DNA of 64,000 nucleotides from an uncultured Bacteroidales bacterium. GTDB taxonomy: Bacteria; Bacteroidota; Bacteroidia; Bacteroidales; UBA932. The notes under the pieces were generated by a model. It saw nothing but the letters and a program-made list of their open reading frames with translations, was not told the DNA's origin and did no database searches. The translations under genes and the position numbers were made by a program. Each line of letters starts with the position of its first letter. Positions within the stretch are counted from its first letter, which is position 1. Of the stretch, positions 35,063-42,309 are shown in pieces. The stretch spans positions 36,924 to 100,923 of the forward strand of contig CALVDG010000006.1 in assembly GCA_944326255.1 (NCBI GenBank), written 5' to 3'.

Positions 35063-35092
35063 AAAAGGTCAGTTTTCCACTGACCTTTTTTT
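35063..35092 (+). terminator. Terminator of tRNA-Gly
   Basis: AAAAGGTCAGT and ACTGACCTTTT arms followed by a T run, beginning 2 nt after the tRNA. Confidence 0.88.
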
Positions 35093-35180
35093 ATGCCCTG
35101 ACCATTGCGCTTTTCCTCGGACTCGCGGCCCCGTTCTCCCTCCTTTGGAGGGCCGGGGAGGATGTAAAAAAGGCGCGTGT

Positions 35181-35246
35181 CCACGTCGCAGACGTGGGTT
35201 CGAGTCTCGTTTTCCGCTCTAAAGGTCAGTTTCCCGCTGACCTTTT
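35181..35246 (+). pseudogene. Partial tRNA-Gly 3' end and terminator copy
   Basis: GTTCGAGTCTCGTTTTCCGC (35198-35217) is identical to the last part of the tRNA, and the following AAAGGTCAG-tttcccg-CTGACCTTTTTT repeats the terminator with two loop changes. Just upstream CCACG-TCGCAGA-CGTGG could mimic an anticodon arm, but the 5' half and acceptor arm are missing, so it is not a working tRNA. Confidence 0.8.
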
Positions 35247-35320
35247 TTCATTCCCGGTATAATTGCCAAAAATGGTTGGCGAAGTTGTTATAAGTTGCTA
35301 AAATAGTGTAATATATCGAA

Positions 35321-35346
35321 ATTAGATGAAATGCGTTTCATCTAAT
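35321..35346. repeat. Perfect 11-bp inverted repeat with 4-nt loop
   Basis: ATTAGATGAAA (35321-35331), TGCG, TTTCATCTAAT (35336-35346). No T run follows, so it is not a terminator; it could be an operator or recombination site. The rest of 35247-35639 shows no gene. Confidence 0.8.
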
Positions 35347-35639
35347 GAGTGATAATCAAAAAATAAGGAGGCGCTAGCGCTGTCTGGAGTGCGGGAACGG
35401 TAAGTAGAAGAGCACCCTGCAAATGCAATGCGTTGAATATGTGATAGTTGTGAATTGGGTGCGAGATTTTGGACGATATTTAAGGGGCGGCAGGAACACT
35501 ATGTTTTTGTAAGTCTATGATTATTAGCTGTTTGCAAAATAGCTCTGCGCTTATGGTTACCGTTGTGCCTGCTTTTCTAAGGGATATGTCGTCATAGCCT
35601 TTTGATAGAACATGCTTTTGTGGGTGCTCAGATATCAAA

Positions 35640-35670
35640 GTTCGAGTTTCGTTTTCAACTGACCTTTTTT
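35640..35670 (+). pseudogene. Second, decayed copy of the tRNA-Gly 3' end and terminator
   Basis: GTTCGAGTTTCGTTTTC (35640-35656) differs from the tRNA by one base, then AACTGACCTTTTTT (35657-35670) repeats the right arm of the terminator. The acceptor 3' end and left terminator arm are lost. Upstream sequence back to 35247 has no recognisable gene. Confidence 0.7.
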
Positions 35671-35762
35671 AGTGCCGGTACTTTAATCGCAATAAATTGG
35701 GGTTGTTTTTGTGGGGAATATGAGTTAATTTTGACGATTGAATTTTAAAAAGCCACAGCAAA

Positions 35763-37166
35763 ATGTTCGCAAAAGAAGTTTATATCAACCGGAGGAATGT
35801 CCTGAAGACCAAGGTCGGCTCCGGTATTCTTTTATTCCTGGGCACAGGCGAGGCGGCCGTAAACTATGCCGGCAATGCCTACCGCTACCGTCAGGACAGT
35901 ACCTTTAATTATTATTTCGGCCTGACGGATCCTGATCTGGCCGCCATTATCGACCTGGAGTCCGGAGAGGAGATTATTTTCGGCAACGATGTCGATATCG
36001 ACGATATCATCTGGATGGGACCTCAGCCGCTGATCAGCGACAAGGCTGCGTCGGTGGGTGTCTCCAAGTCATTCCCGTTCGCGGAACTGGAGAAATATGT
36101 CTCCAGGGCGAAGGCTCAGGGCCGCAGGGTGCATTTCCTGCCCCCGTACCGTTACCGCAATATGATCCTGCTCAACCAGATGCTCGGAGTGCCTTTCGAC
36201 AGGATGCGTGCAGAGGCTTCGGAGGAGTTCATCAAGGCGGTGGTGTCCATGAGGCTCATCAAAGAGCAGCGCGAGATAGAGGAGATAGACAAGGCCTGCA
36301 ACATCGGCTATGCGATGCACTTTACGGCCATGAAGATGGCCAGGCTGGGCATGGTGGAGCAGCAGCTGGTCGGTGTGATGGAGGGCATCGCTGTCTCCGA
36401 GGGACTTATGCCGTCTTTCCCGACGATTCTCTCGCAGCACGGCGAGACCCTGCACAACCACAAGCACGACGGTGTCCTGACAGACGGGAAACTGATAGTC
36501 ATAGACGCGGGCGCGGAGTCCAATACCAACTACTGCTCGGATTTTACCAGGACGATACCGTCTTCAGGCAAGTTCACCACGAAGCAGAAGGAGATATACG
36601 ACATAGTGTCGGCAGCCAACAATCTGGTGCAGAGCGTGGCGCGGCCCGGCATCACCTACATTGAGGTACATCAGGCAGTGTCCCGTCTGATGGCTCAGGG
36701 GCTGATCAATCTCGGTATTCTCAAGGGCGATCCGGACGAGATAGTGGCGGCCGGAGCGCATTCGGTGTTCATGCCTCACGGTCTGGGCCACAATATGGGT
36801 ATGGACGTACACGATATGGAGGATCTCGGGGAGGATTACGTAGGATATGACGATACTTACAGGCGCAGCAAGCAGTTCGGTCTCGGTTCGCTCCGCATGG
36901 GCAAGATGCTCGAGCCCGGTCATGTGGTTACAGACGAGCCGGGTATCTACTTCATACCTGCCCTGATTGAGAAATGGAAGAAAGAGGGTATCAACACTCA
37001 GTATATCAACTTCCCTTTGCTGGAGAAAGAGTATTACGATTTCGGCGGTATCCGTCTGGAGGACGATATCCTCATCACCGAGAAGGGCTGCCGTCTGCTC
37101 GGCTCCAAGCGCCTTCCCATCACCACCGAGGATGTGGAGCGCGAGATGGCCGACAATTCTCTGTAA
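35763..37166 (+). CDS. pepP: Xaa-Pro aminopeptidase (M24B, aminopeptidase P family)
   Basis: 467 residues, usual for the Bacteroidota form. N-terminal creatinase-like domain (RRNVLKTKVGSGILLFLGTGEA), then the pita-bread M24 domain with metal ligands in VIDAGAESNTNYCSDFTRTIP (two Asp), HGLGHNMGMDVHDM (His), TDEPGIYF (Glu) and GIRLEDDILIT (Glu). Removes an N-terminal residue that precedes proline; cytoplasmic. No good promoter motif was seen in the tRNA-fragment region upstream. Ends in a strong hairpin terminator. Confidence 0.95.
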   Translation: MFAKEVYINRRNVLKTKVGSGILLFLGTGEAAVNYAGNAYRYRQDSTFNYYFGLTDPDLAAIIDLESGEEIIFGNDVDIDDIIWMGPQPLISDKAASVGVSKSFPFAELEKYVSRAKAQGRRVHFLPPYRYRNMILLNQMLGVPFDRMRAEASEEFIKAVVSMRLIKEQREIEEIDKACNIGYAMHFTAMKMARLGMVEQQLVGVMEGIAVSEGLMPSFPTILSQHGETLHNHKHDGVLTDGKLIVIDAGAESNTNYCSDFTRTIPSSGKFTTKQKEIYDIVSAANNLVQSVARPGITYIEVHQAVSRLMAQGLINLGILKGDPDEIVAAGAHSVFMPHGLGHNMGMDVHDMEDLGEDYVGYDDTYRRSKQFGLGSLRMGKMLEPGHVVTDEPGIYFIPALIEKWKKEGINTQYINFPLLEKEYYDFGGIRLEDDILITEKGCRLLGSKRLPITTEDVEREMADNSL

Positions 37167-37187
37167 CAGCGGATCTCACGCAGAAAT

Positions 37188-37228
37188 GAAACAGCCGGGC
37201 TGTCGTCACGACACTCCGGCTGTTTTCA
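37188..37228 (+). terminator. Terminator of pepP, first of three near-identical copies
   Basis: AAACAGCCGG / CCGGCTGTTTT outer stem with an inner TGTCGT / ACGACA stem. Nearly the same sequence recurs at 39537-39573 and 41086-41122. Confidence 0.88.
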
Positions 37229-37330
37229 TTTTCCATCGAGCCATCTCTGCCCGCGTTTGGTCCTTAACCAGGCATAGAAGATGATTGCTATTCCAAGAGC
37301 AACAATCATCGCTGTTAACAAAAGATCCAT
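37226..37330 (-). CDS. 34-residue single-pass membrane protein
   Basis: ATG at 37330 to TGA at 37226-37228. MDLLLTAMIVALGIAIIFYA forms one transmembrane helix, then WLRTKRGQRWLDGK, a positively charged tail that would stay in the cytoplasm. It starts 4 nt after the stop of the 81-residue gene upstream, so they form a two-gene operon. The stop lies in the pepP terminator. Codon use and charge pattern look genuine, but no family is recognised. Confidence 0.6.
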   Translation of the reverse strand: MDLLLTAMIVALGIAIIFYAWLRTKRGQRWLDGK

Positions 37331-37334
37331 AATA

Positions 37335-37580
37335 TCAGTATTTCATTATGTAGTAACTAATTGAGGCCAGTATGCAAGTCAGGCAGAATCCAATTATCAC
37401 AAGCAGTCCTTGATTGTGAAGGCGCGTGTCTGTTATAAGTGAGATTACACCGGCAAGAAATACTGTTCCGAATGTCAGTTTTGTCAAGTCAAAAAAGAAC
37501 TTGCCAAACATCTCGCGGCTGACCCTCCGCCTCTCTTTGTCGTCCCTCCTGCGTTCCTGCTCTTCTTCCCACTTACTCAT
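37335..37580 (-). CDS. Small two-TM membrane protein with basic helical N-terminus
   Basis: 81 residues starting MSKWEEEQERRRDDKERRRV; earlier in-frame starts overlap the promoter (CAAAAGTA = TACTTTTG on the minus strand, 37605-37612). The charged N-terminal helix (1-28) is followed by two membrane segments (about 33-52 and 57-77). Similar small proteins are annotated in Bacteroidota as DUF6722-like; I am not sure of that match. Function unknown. Confidence 0.7.
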   Translation of the reverse strand: MSKWEEEQERRRDDKERRRVSREMFGKFFFDLTKLTFGTVFLAGVISLITDTRLHNQGLLVIIGFCLTCILASISYYIMKY

Positions 37581-37761
37581 GCCCGTCATCGATTCTGTTC
37601 TGCACAAAAGTAGGGATTATTCATCGGACATCCAATAAAAACTGCCTGTCAGACAGAAAGTTTTTACGAAAGTGGTAAAACAGGTAAAGTGCGGTAAATC
37701 TTGTTTATTGGCCTAAATGTGATATTATTTACATGATGTACATGAAAATCGTTGATTTTTG

Positions 37762-37769
37762 TATATTTG
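37762..37769 (+). promoter_or_regulatory. -7 box before the structured RNA
   Basis: TATATTTG, an exact TAnnTTTG match; a good -33 TTTG is missing. Transcription would start near 37775, 75 nt before the structured element. Confidence 0.5.
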
Positions 37770-37848
37770 CAGAAAATAAAGGGATAATAATAATGTAGGA
37801 AGAAAAAAGACATAGATAGACATATAAAAAGTATTTACTGTTGATAGT

Positions 37849-38004
37849 GCAACCTTAAACTACCACATTAGGAAACACCGCATCGGCAATAAGTAAGTAC
37901 TCATGCGTTAAGTGTGGGTATTTTTGGATGCGGTGTAGGCTGTGGTAGGCCTTAGGTTGCAGCAAAGGTAGCCACACTTTTTTTATGCCTTTCGGAAAGA
38001 CATA
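37849..38004 (+). ncRNA. Strongly structured RNA (leader or small RNA) before the caspase-like gene
   Basis: Three nested stems: GCAACCT(T)AA/TTAGGTTGC (37849-37858 with 37952-37960), CTACCACA/TGTGGTAG (37860-37867 with 37941-37948) and ACCGCATC/GATGCGGT (37877-37884 with 37927-37934), 25 pairs in all. The 42-nt apical loop contains AAGTGTGG (37910-37917), complementary to CCACACTT (37972-37979), which runs straight into seven T. A further hairpin, TATG-c-CTTT/AAAG-a-CATA, follows at 37984-38004. It could be a cis-regulatory leader or a free small RNA ending at the T run. No known family recognised. Confidence 0.65.
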
Positions 38005-38030
38005 AATAATAACCATTAATAATATCTACT

Positions 38031-39512
38031 ATGTTAAACAAATTGTCATTTAAATTATCGTGGCGGGCATTGTGCCTGTCTATTGCGGTGGGGACGCTCT
38101 TATTCACCGGCTGCTCGATGTATAAGGCCGGGATGGAGAACGCTGAGTATGATCCGATTCCCAATAAACTCCCGAATCTCGAATATAACTATGGAGGTCT
38201 GTATGACCAGCTGGTAAATAATGTCGTGAAGGACGAACTTTATAAGAATGTCATTGAGGTTGACGGGAAACCGTTGGGAAATATTCAGGTTCGGTGTGAG
38301 AAACTGGATGCAAAAGTGAATTTTCTGTTTCCTTTTTTGTCAGGTTTTACACTTTTTATGGGGAACATACTCGGTATGCCTTATGTGGCAGGCAGCATTG
38401 ATATGGAGTTGGAATTCTTGATAGAGGATATCAATGGAGATGTTGTAAAAAGGTACAACTATTCGGATCTTGACAAATACACTTTGGGCTTTTACTATGG
38501 AGAAGATGCCAGGGTGAAGGAGATAGAGATGTGCAAGAGTATTATGGATGAGTTCAAGAAAGATGTTACCAGAGATTTCGGTTTGATATCTGAGGCGTTG
38601 AATACTCCTGCGAATGGCATTGGTAAGGATTTGAATTACGATATGCTGGCAGATGCCGTGGCTCAGAAAATAGAGATTGGTGGAACAGTAGGTAATGCCG
38701 GAGAAAAGGCTGGAGGAAGTGCTCCTGTGAAGAGTTCGGATGTGGATGTGAATATTCCTGTGACAACCCGGCAGTCTGAAAATACTTTCGTGCTGATTAT
38801 AGCCAATGAGAATTATTCGTTTGTGGACAATGTCCCATATGCTCTGCATGACGGGGAAATATTCAGGGAATATTGCATTAAGACTCTCGGAGTACCGGAG
38901 AGACAGGTGTGGCTGTATAAGGATGCCACAGCTGGAATCATATCCGGAGGAGTGGACAAGATGGTGCAGGCCATGAGTATTTTTGATAATGCGCGGGCGA
39001 TAGTGTACTATTGTGGCCACGGTATACCGGATGAGCACACCGGAGACGCATTCATAGTTCCTACAGACGGTAAGGGTACGAATACAGAGACGTGCTATAG
39101 CCTGAACCGTCTTTACAAGACGCTGGCGGAATCAAAGGCGGAGAATGTCACATATTTCCTGGATGCATGTTTCAGCGGGGCCAATAAGGAGGGGTCGATG
39201 CTTGTGGCGGCACGCGGTATCGCTGTCAGACCGAAGGAGTCTATAATAAAAGGTAATTCGGTGGTATTCTCCGCAGCGTCAGGGGATGAGACAGCGATGA
39301 CTTTTGAGGATAAGTCACATGGTCTTTTTACGTATTTCCTTTTGAAGAAGCTTCAGGAAACAAAAGGGGATGTAAGTTACGGAGAACTGTCCGACTATAT
39401 TAAGAAGAACGTGCAGAAAGAAGCTTTCCTGACGAATGAGAAACCGCAGACGCCGGTGACGGCCACCAGTATGGACCTTCAGTCAACTTGGCGTTCCATG
39501 ACCTTGAAATAA
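38031..39512 (+). CDS. Caspase-like (C14 peptidase) lipoprotein
   Basis: 493 residues. Lipoprotein signal ends TLLFTGC (Cys28). About 220 residues of unknown fold come first (including DLDKYTLGFYYGEDARVKEIEM), then a C14 caspase domain: FVLIIANENYSFVDNVPYALHDGEIF, catalytic His in AIVYYCGHGIPDE, catalytic Cys in TYFLDACFSGANKEG, and GNSVVFSAASGDETAM. Bacterial caspase-like proteins act in stress, signalling or defence; a lipid-anchored envelope form is of unknown role. Low GC. It follows a structured RNA and carries the same terminator type as its neighbours. Confidence 0.9.
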   Translation: MLNKLSFKLSWRALCLSIAVGTLLFTGCSMYKAGMENAEYDPIPNKLPNLEYNYGGLYDQLVNNVVKDELYKNVIEVDGKPLGNIQVRCEKLDAKVNFLFPFLSGFTLFMGNILGMPYVAGSIDMELEFLIEDINGDVVKRYNYSDLDKYTLGFYYGEDARVKEIEMCKSIMDEFKKDVTRDFGLISEALNTPANGIGKDLNYDMLADAVAQKIEIGGTVGNAGEKAGGSAPVKSSDVDVNIPVTTRQSENTFVLIIANENYSFVDNVPYALHDGEIFREYCIKTLGVPERQVWLYKDATAGIISGGVDKMVQAMSIFDNARAIVYYCGHGIPDEHTGDAFIVPTDGKGTNTETCYSLNRLYKTLAESKAENVTYFLDACFSGANKEGSMLVAARGIAVRPKESIIKGNSVVFSAASGDETAMTFEDKSHGLFTYFLLKKLQETKGDVSYGELSDYIKKNVQKEAFLTNEKPQTPVTATSMDLQSTWRSMTLK

Positions 39513-39536
39513 ATATTGGGATATTGTTTAAGCAGG

Positions 39537-39573
39537 AGCAGCCGGGCTGTCGTGGTGACGGTCCGGCTGCTTT
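39537..39573 (+). terminator. Terminator of the caspase-like gene (second copy)
   Basis: AGCAGCCGG / CCGGCTGCT stem with inner TGTCGT and GTGACG; shares GCCGGGCTGTCGT and TTTCATTTTCCATCGA with the pepP terminator. Confidence 0.85.
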
Positions 39574-39608
39574 CATTTTCCATCGAAAAAGTGTAGCAAT
39601 ATAGGTAG

Positions 39609-39661
39609 TATTCGCTTGAAAAAATGTAGCAACTATTGTTTATTCGCTTGAAAAAATGTAG
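39609..39661 (+). repeat. Two 21-bp direct repeats in the promoter of the AAA_14 gene
   Basis: TATTCGCTTGAAAAAATGTAG occurs at 39609-39629 and again, 32 bp on, at 39641-39661; a shorter GAAAAAGTGTAGCAAT lies at 39585. The second copy merges into TAGTTTTG (39659-39666), an exact -7 box. They may be repressor sites or tandem promoters. Confidence 0.75.
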
Positions 39662-39690
39662 TTTTGCTGTCGGAAGAACGGAATAAGCCT

Positions 39691-41079
39691 ATGCTTAAGA
39701 GAAAAATAGAAACGTATCTGGCCGAGTGGAAGAAGTCGGAGACTAGAAAGCCACTTGTGATAAAAGGTATGCGCCAATGCGGAAAGACATACATTGTACG
39801 GAAATTCGCAAATGAGAATTACGAGAATGTGGTGTATGTGAATTTTATTCTGGAGCCGGACAAGAAATCCGCTTTTACAGGCAATATAGATGTTGATACC
39901 ATCATTCTCAACCTTTCCGCTATGATTAAAGGCAGTCGCTTTATAGAGGAAAAGACCTGTATCATACTTGATGAGATTCAGGAATGCAGGGAGGCGAGGA
40001 CGGCATTGAAGTCATTTCAGATAGACGGTCGTTTCGACATCATAGCCACAGGCTCGCTTTTAGGAGTGAAAGGCTATGGTAAAAGCAGGAAGAAAAAGGA
40101 TGAGAGTGAAGGGCAGGACTCTGTTCCGGTGGGATATGAGACTGTGATAGACATGTATCCACTGGATTTCGAGGAGTTTCTATGGGCAAACGGAATCAGT
40201 GATGCGGTCATTGATGCCGTCAGGTCATGCTTTGAGAGTGAGAAAGCAGTCCCGGACGGTATTCACAAAGTGATGATGGATCTGTTGTACAGATATATCA
40301 TTGTCGGAGGACTGCCGGAAGTGGTGAACTGTTTCCTTGAAAACAGGAACATTGAGCTGATATACAAGCTCCAACGTAGTCTTATAACTGAATACGAGGA
40401 GGATATGGTAAAATATGCGGATGAGGCCGATAAACCTCATATCCGGGAATGTTTTGAGTCTATCCCGAAGCAGTTGGCGAAGGAGAACAAGAAATTTCAG
40501 TATTCGGTGGTCAGGAAAGGAGGAAGGGCCTTGCAGTATGCCGGCAGTATTCAATGGCTGGAGGATGCAGGGATAGTCCGCAGATGCTATAATACGCAGA
40601 TTACGGAACTTCCGTTAGACGGCAATGCCGTTGAGGATTGCTTTAAAGTGTACGTCACGGATATCGGTATCCTTGTAGCCATGCTTGACTATGGCACTCA
40701 GGCGGATATTCTGAAAGGCAATCTTCTTGGATACAAAGGGGCTGTATTTGAGAATCTTATGGCTGATTTCCTGTGCAAGTCCGGGCAGAAACTGTATTAT
40801 TTTCATAAGGACAGCGGTCTTGAACTGGACTTTCTGGTGAGACTCAACGGTGAATGTGTTGTTCTTGAGGTCAAGGCCAGGACAGGCAGGTCAAAAAGCA
40901 TGGCGACAGTTCTCAGGAACAAGGATGTCTATCATGTCAACAGCGCAATCAAGTTGGGTCAATACAATGTAGGACGAGATGGAGAGGTGCTCACAGTTCC
41001 GCTTTACATGGGATTCCTTGTCAAGGATAAACTTGCGGATGTCATTATCCCGGATATTGATTTAAGTCTGTTGGTATGA
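39691..41079 (+). CDS. AAA_14 / DUF4143 ATPase
   Basis: About 462 residues from ATG at 39691 (a TTG nine codons earlier lies in the promoter). Walker A in VIKGMRQCGKTYIVRKF, Walker B in CIILDEIQECREA, sensor-like DIIATGSLLGV, winged-helix-like middle, and a C-terminal DUF4143 part with GLELDFLVRLNGECVVLEVKAR, a PD-(D/E)XK-like E-D-EVK motif. Such proteins are abundant in Bacteroidales and spread by transfer; function is unknown, with defence or toxin-like roles proposed. Low GC, direct repeats before it and copied terminators on both sides suggest an inserted cassette. Confidence 0.9.
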   Translation: MLKRKIETYLAEWKKSETRKPLVIKGMRQCGKTYIVRKFANENYENVVYVNFILEPDKKSAFTGNIDVDTIILNLSAMIKGSRFIEEKTCIILDEIQECREARTALKSFQIDGRFDIIATGSLLGVKGYGKSRKKKDESEGQDSVPVGYETVIDMYPLDFEEFLWANGISDAVIDAVRSCFESEKAVPDGIHKVMMDLLYRYIIVGGLPEVVNCFLENRNIELIYKLQRSLITEYEEDMVKYADEADKPHIRECFESIPKQLAKENKKFQYSVVRKGGRALQYAGSIQWLEDAGIVRRCYNTQITELPLDGNAVEDCFKVYVTDIGILVAMLDYGTQADILKGNLLGYKGAVFENLMADFLCKSGQKLYYFHKDSGLELDFLVRLNGECVVLEVKARTGRSKSMATVLRNKDVYHVNSAIKLGQYNVGRDGEVLTVPLYMGFLVKDKLADVIIPDIDLSLLV

Positions 41080-41085
41080 AACAGG

Positions 41086-41122
41086 AGCAGCCGGGCTGTC
41101 GTCACGACACTCCGGCTGCTTT
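41086..41122 (+). terminator. Terminator of the AAA_14 gene (third copy)
   Basis: AGCAGCCGG / CCGGCTGCT outer stem, inner TGTCGT / ACGACA; core from GCCGGGCTGTCGTCACGACA to CCGGCTG matches the pepP copy. Confidence 0.85.
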
Positions 41123-41218
41123 GACTAATCATTAACCCTGTTCAATATATCTACTTCATGTTTCAGACATCAATTATTGCAGAGCAGGGTGATATGTGAC
41201 ACGGATTTTATATAAATC

Positions 41219-42208
41219 TTATATCGAAAGGATGTGCGAGATGTCGTACCACTTGGTGTTGATCTCGTTGTGGCGGCTGCATGCCTCGGCAAAGGGTGTG
41301 AATACGGTCTCGTTCTGCATCTGGCCGACCATGACGGCTGTGCGTCCCTCGAGCAGGGCCTTTACGGCCTCGCATCCCAGGACGCTGGCCAGAACGCGGT
41401 CGTTGCAGGTCGGCGAGCCGCCCCTCTGGATATGTCCGAGAGTCGTGACGCGGGTCTCGTAGTCAGGTATGCGCTCCTTGACCTTGGCGGCTATGTCCAT
41501 CGCGCTGCCCAGGTCGCCTCCCTCGGCTACGATGATGATGCCGGAGGTCTTGTTCTTGCGCCTCTCGAACTGGAGGTATTCGCACAGGCTCTCGATGGTG
41601 GTGGGTATCTCCGGTATCAGAGTGGCCTCTGCGCCGGTCGCGATGGCCGTGTTGAGGGCAATGAAGCCGGCGTCACGTCCCATTACCTCCACGAAAAAGG
41701 CCAGGTTGTGGCTGTCGGCCGTGTCGCGCAACTTGTCTATGGCTTGTACGGCAGTGTTTATCGCCGTGTCGAAACCGATGGTGAAGTCGGTTCCGTAGAT
41801 GTCGTTGTCTATGGTGCCGGGAACTCCGACTATGGGGAGTCCGTACTCCTTATATAATAAATCTGCGCCGCGGAACGAACCGTCGCCTCCGATGACTACC
41901 AGTCCGTCGATGCCCAGTTCCCTGAGATTCTTGTAGGCCTTTTCCCTTACGAGTCTGTCCTTGAACTCGGGGAAACGGGAGGATTTGAGTATCGTGCCTC
42001 CCTGTGATATGATCTTGGATACGGAGTGGGACTGCATGGGCACGAAGTTCTTGTTTACTATGCCCTCATATCCCTGATAGAATCCGTAGATTTCCTTTCC
42101 GTTGAAAATGGCCGTTCTTACTACCGCTCTGATGGCTGCGTTCATACCCGGTGCGTCTCCTCCTGATGTCAGGACACCGATTCGGTTGATTTTACTCTTG
42201 ATTGCCAT
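41219..42208 (-). CDS. pfkA: ATP-dependent 6-phosphofructokinase
   Basis: 329 residues, normal for bacterial PfkA. Motifs: GVLTSGGDAPGMNAAIRAVVR (ATP site), VVIGGDGSFRGADLLY, GVPGTIDNDIYGTDFTIGFDTA with the catalytic T-I-D-N-D, FVEVMGRDAGFIA, and GHIQRGGSPTCNDRVLA. The GGDGS pattern fits an ATP- rather than pyrophosphate-dependent enzyme. Commits fructose-6-phosphate to glycolysis. TATCTTTG (42248-42241, minus strand) is its -7 box. Confidence 0.96.
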   Translation of the reverse strand: MAIKSKINRIGVLTSGGDAPGMNAAIRAVVRTAIFNGKEIYGFYQGYEGIVNKNFVPMQSHSVSKIISQGGTILKSSRFPEFKDRLVREKAYKNLRELGIDGLVVIGGDGSFRGADLLYKEYGLPIVGVPGTIDNDIYGTDFTIGFDTAINTAVQAIDKLRDTADSHNLAFFVEVMGRDAGFIALNTAIATGAEATLIPEIPTTIESLCEYLQFERRKNKTSGIIIVAEGGDLGSAMDIAAKVKERIPDYETRVTTLGHIQRGGSPTCNDRVLASVLGCEAVKALLEGRTAVMVGQMQNETVFTPFAEACSRHNEINTKWYDISHILSI

Positions 42209-42240
42209 ATTTATATTTCCTCAAAATTTTAAATTCGGCG

Positions 42241-42276
42241 CAAAGATATGGTTTTCTGTAATTATTTTTACTTTTG
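42241..42276. promoter_or_regulatory. Divergent -7 boxes of pfkA (minus) and dusB (plus)
   Basis: CAAAGATA at 42241-42248 reads TATCTTTG on the minus strand towards pfkA; TACTTTTG at 42269-42276 faces dusB. Both match TAnnTTTG exactly; -33 boxes are weak. Confidence 0.6.
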
Positions 42277-42309
42277 CCCCTGCTTTTTAGGTTACAATAA
42301 GATTACAGG

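Noticed and set aside
35181..35217. Possible second tRNA
   Set aside because: Only an anticodon-arm-like hairpin and a tRNA 3' end exist; the acceptor 5' strand and D arm are missing.
37731..37741. Short palindrome TACAT-g-ATGTA upstream of the structured RNA
   Set aside because: Only 5-bp arms in AT-rich DNA; could easily be chance.
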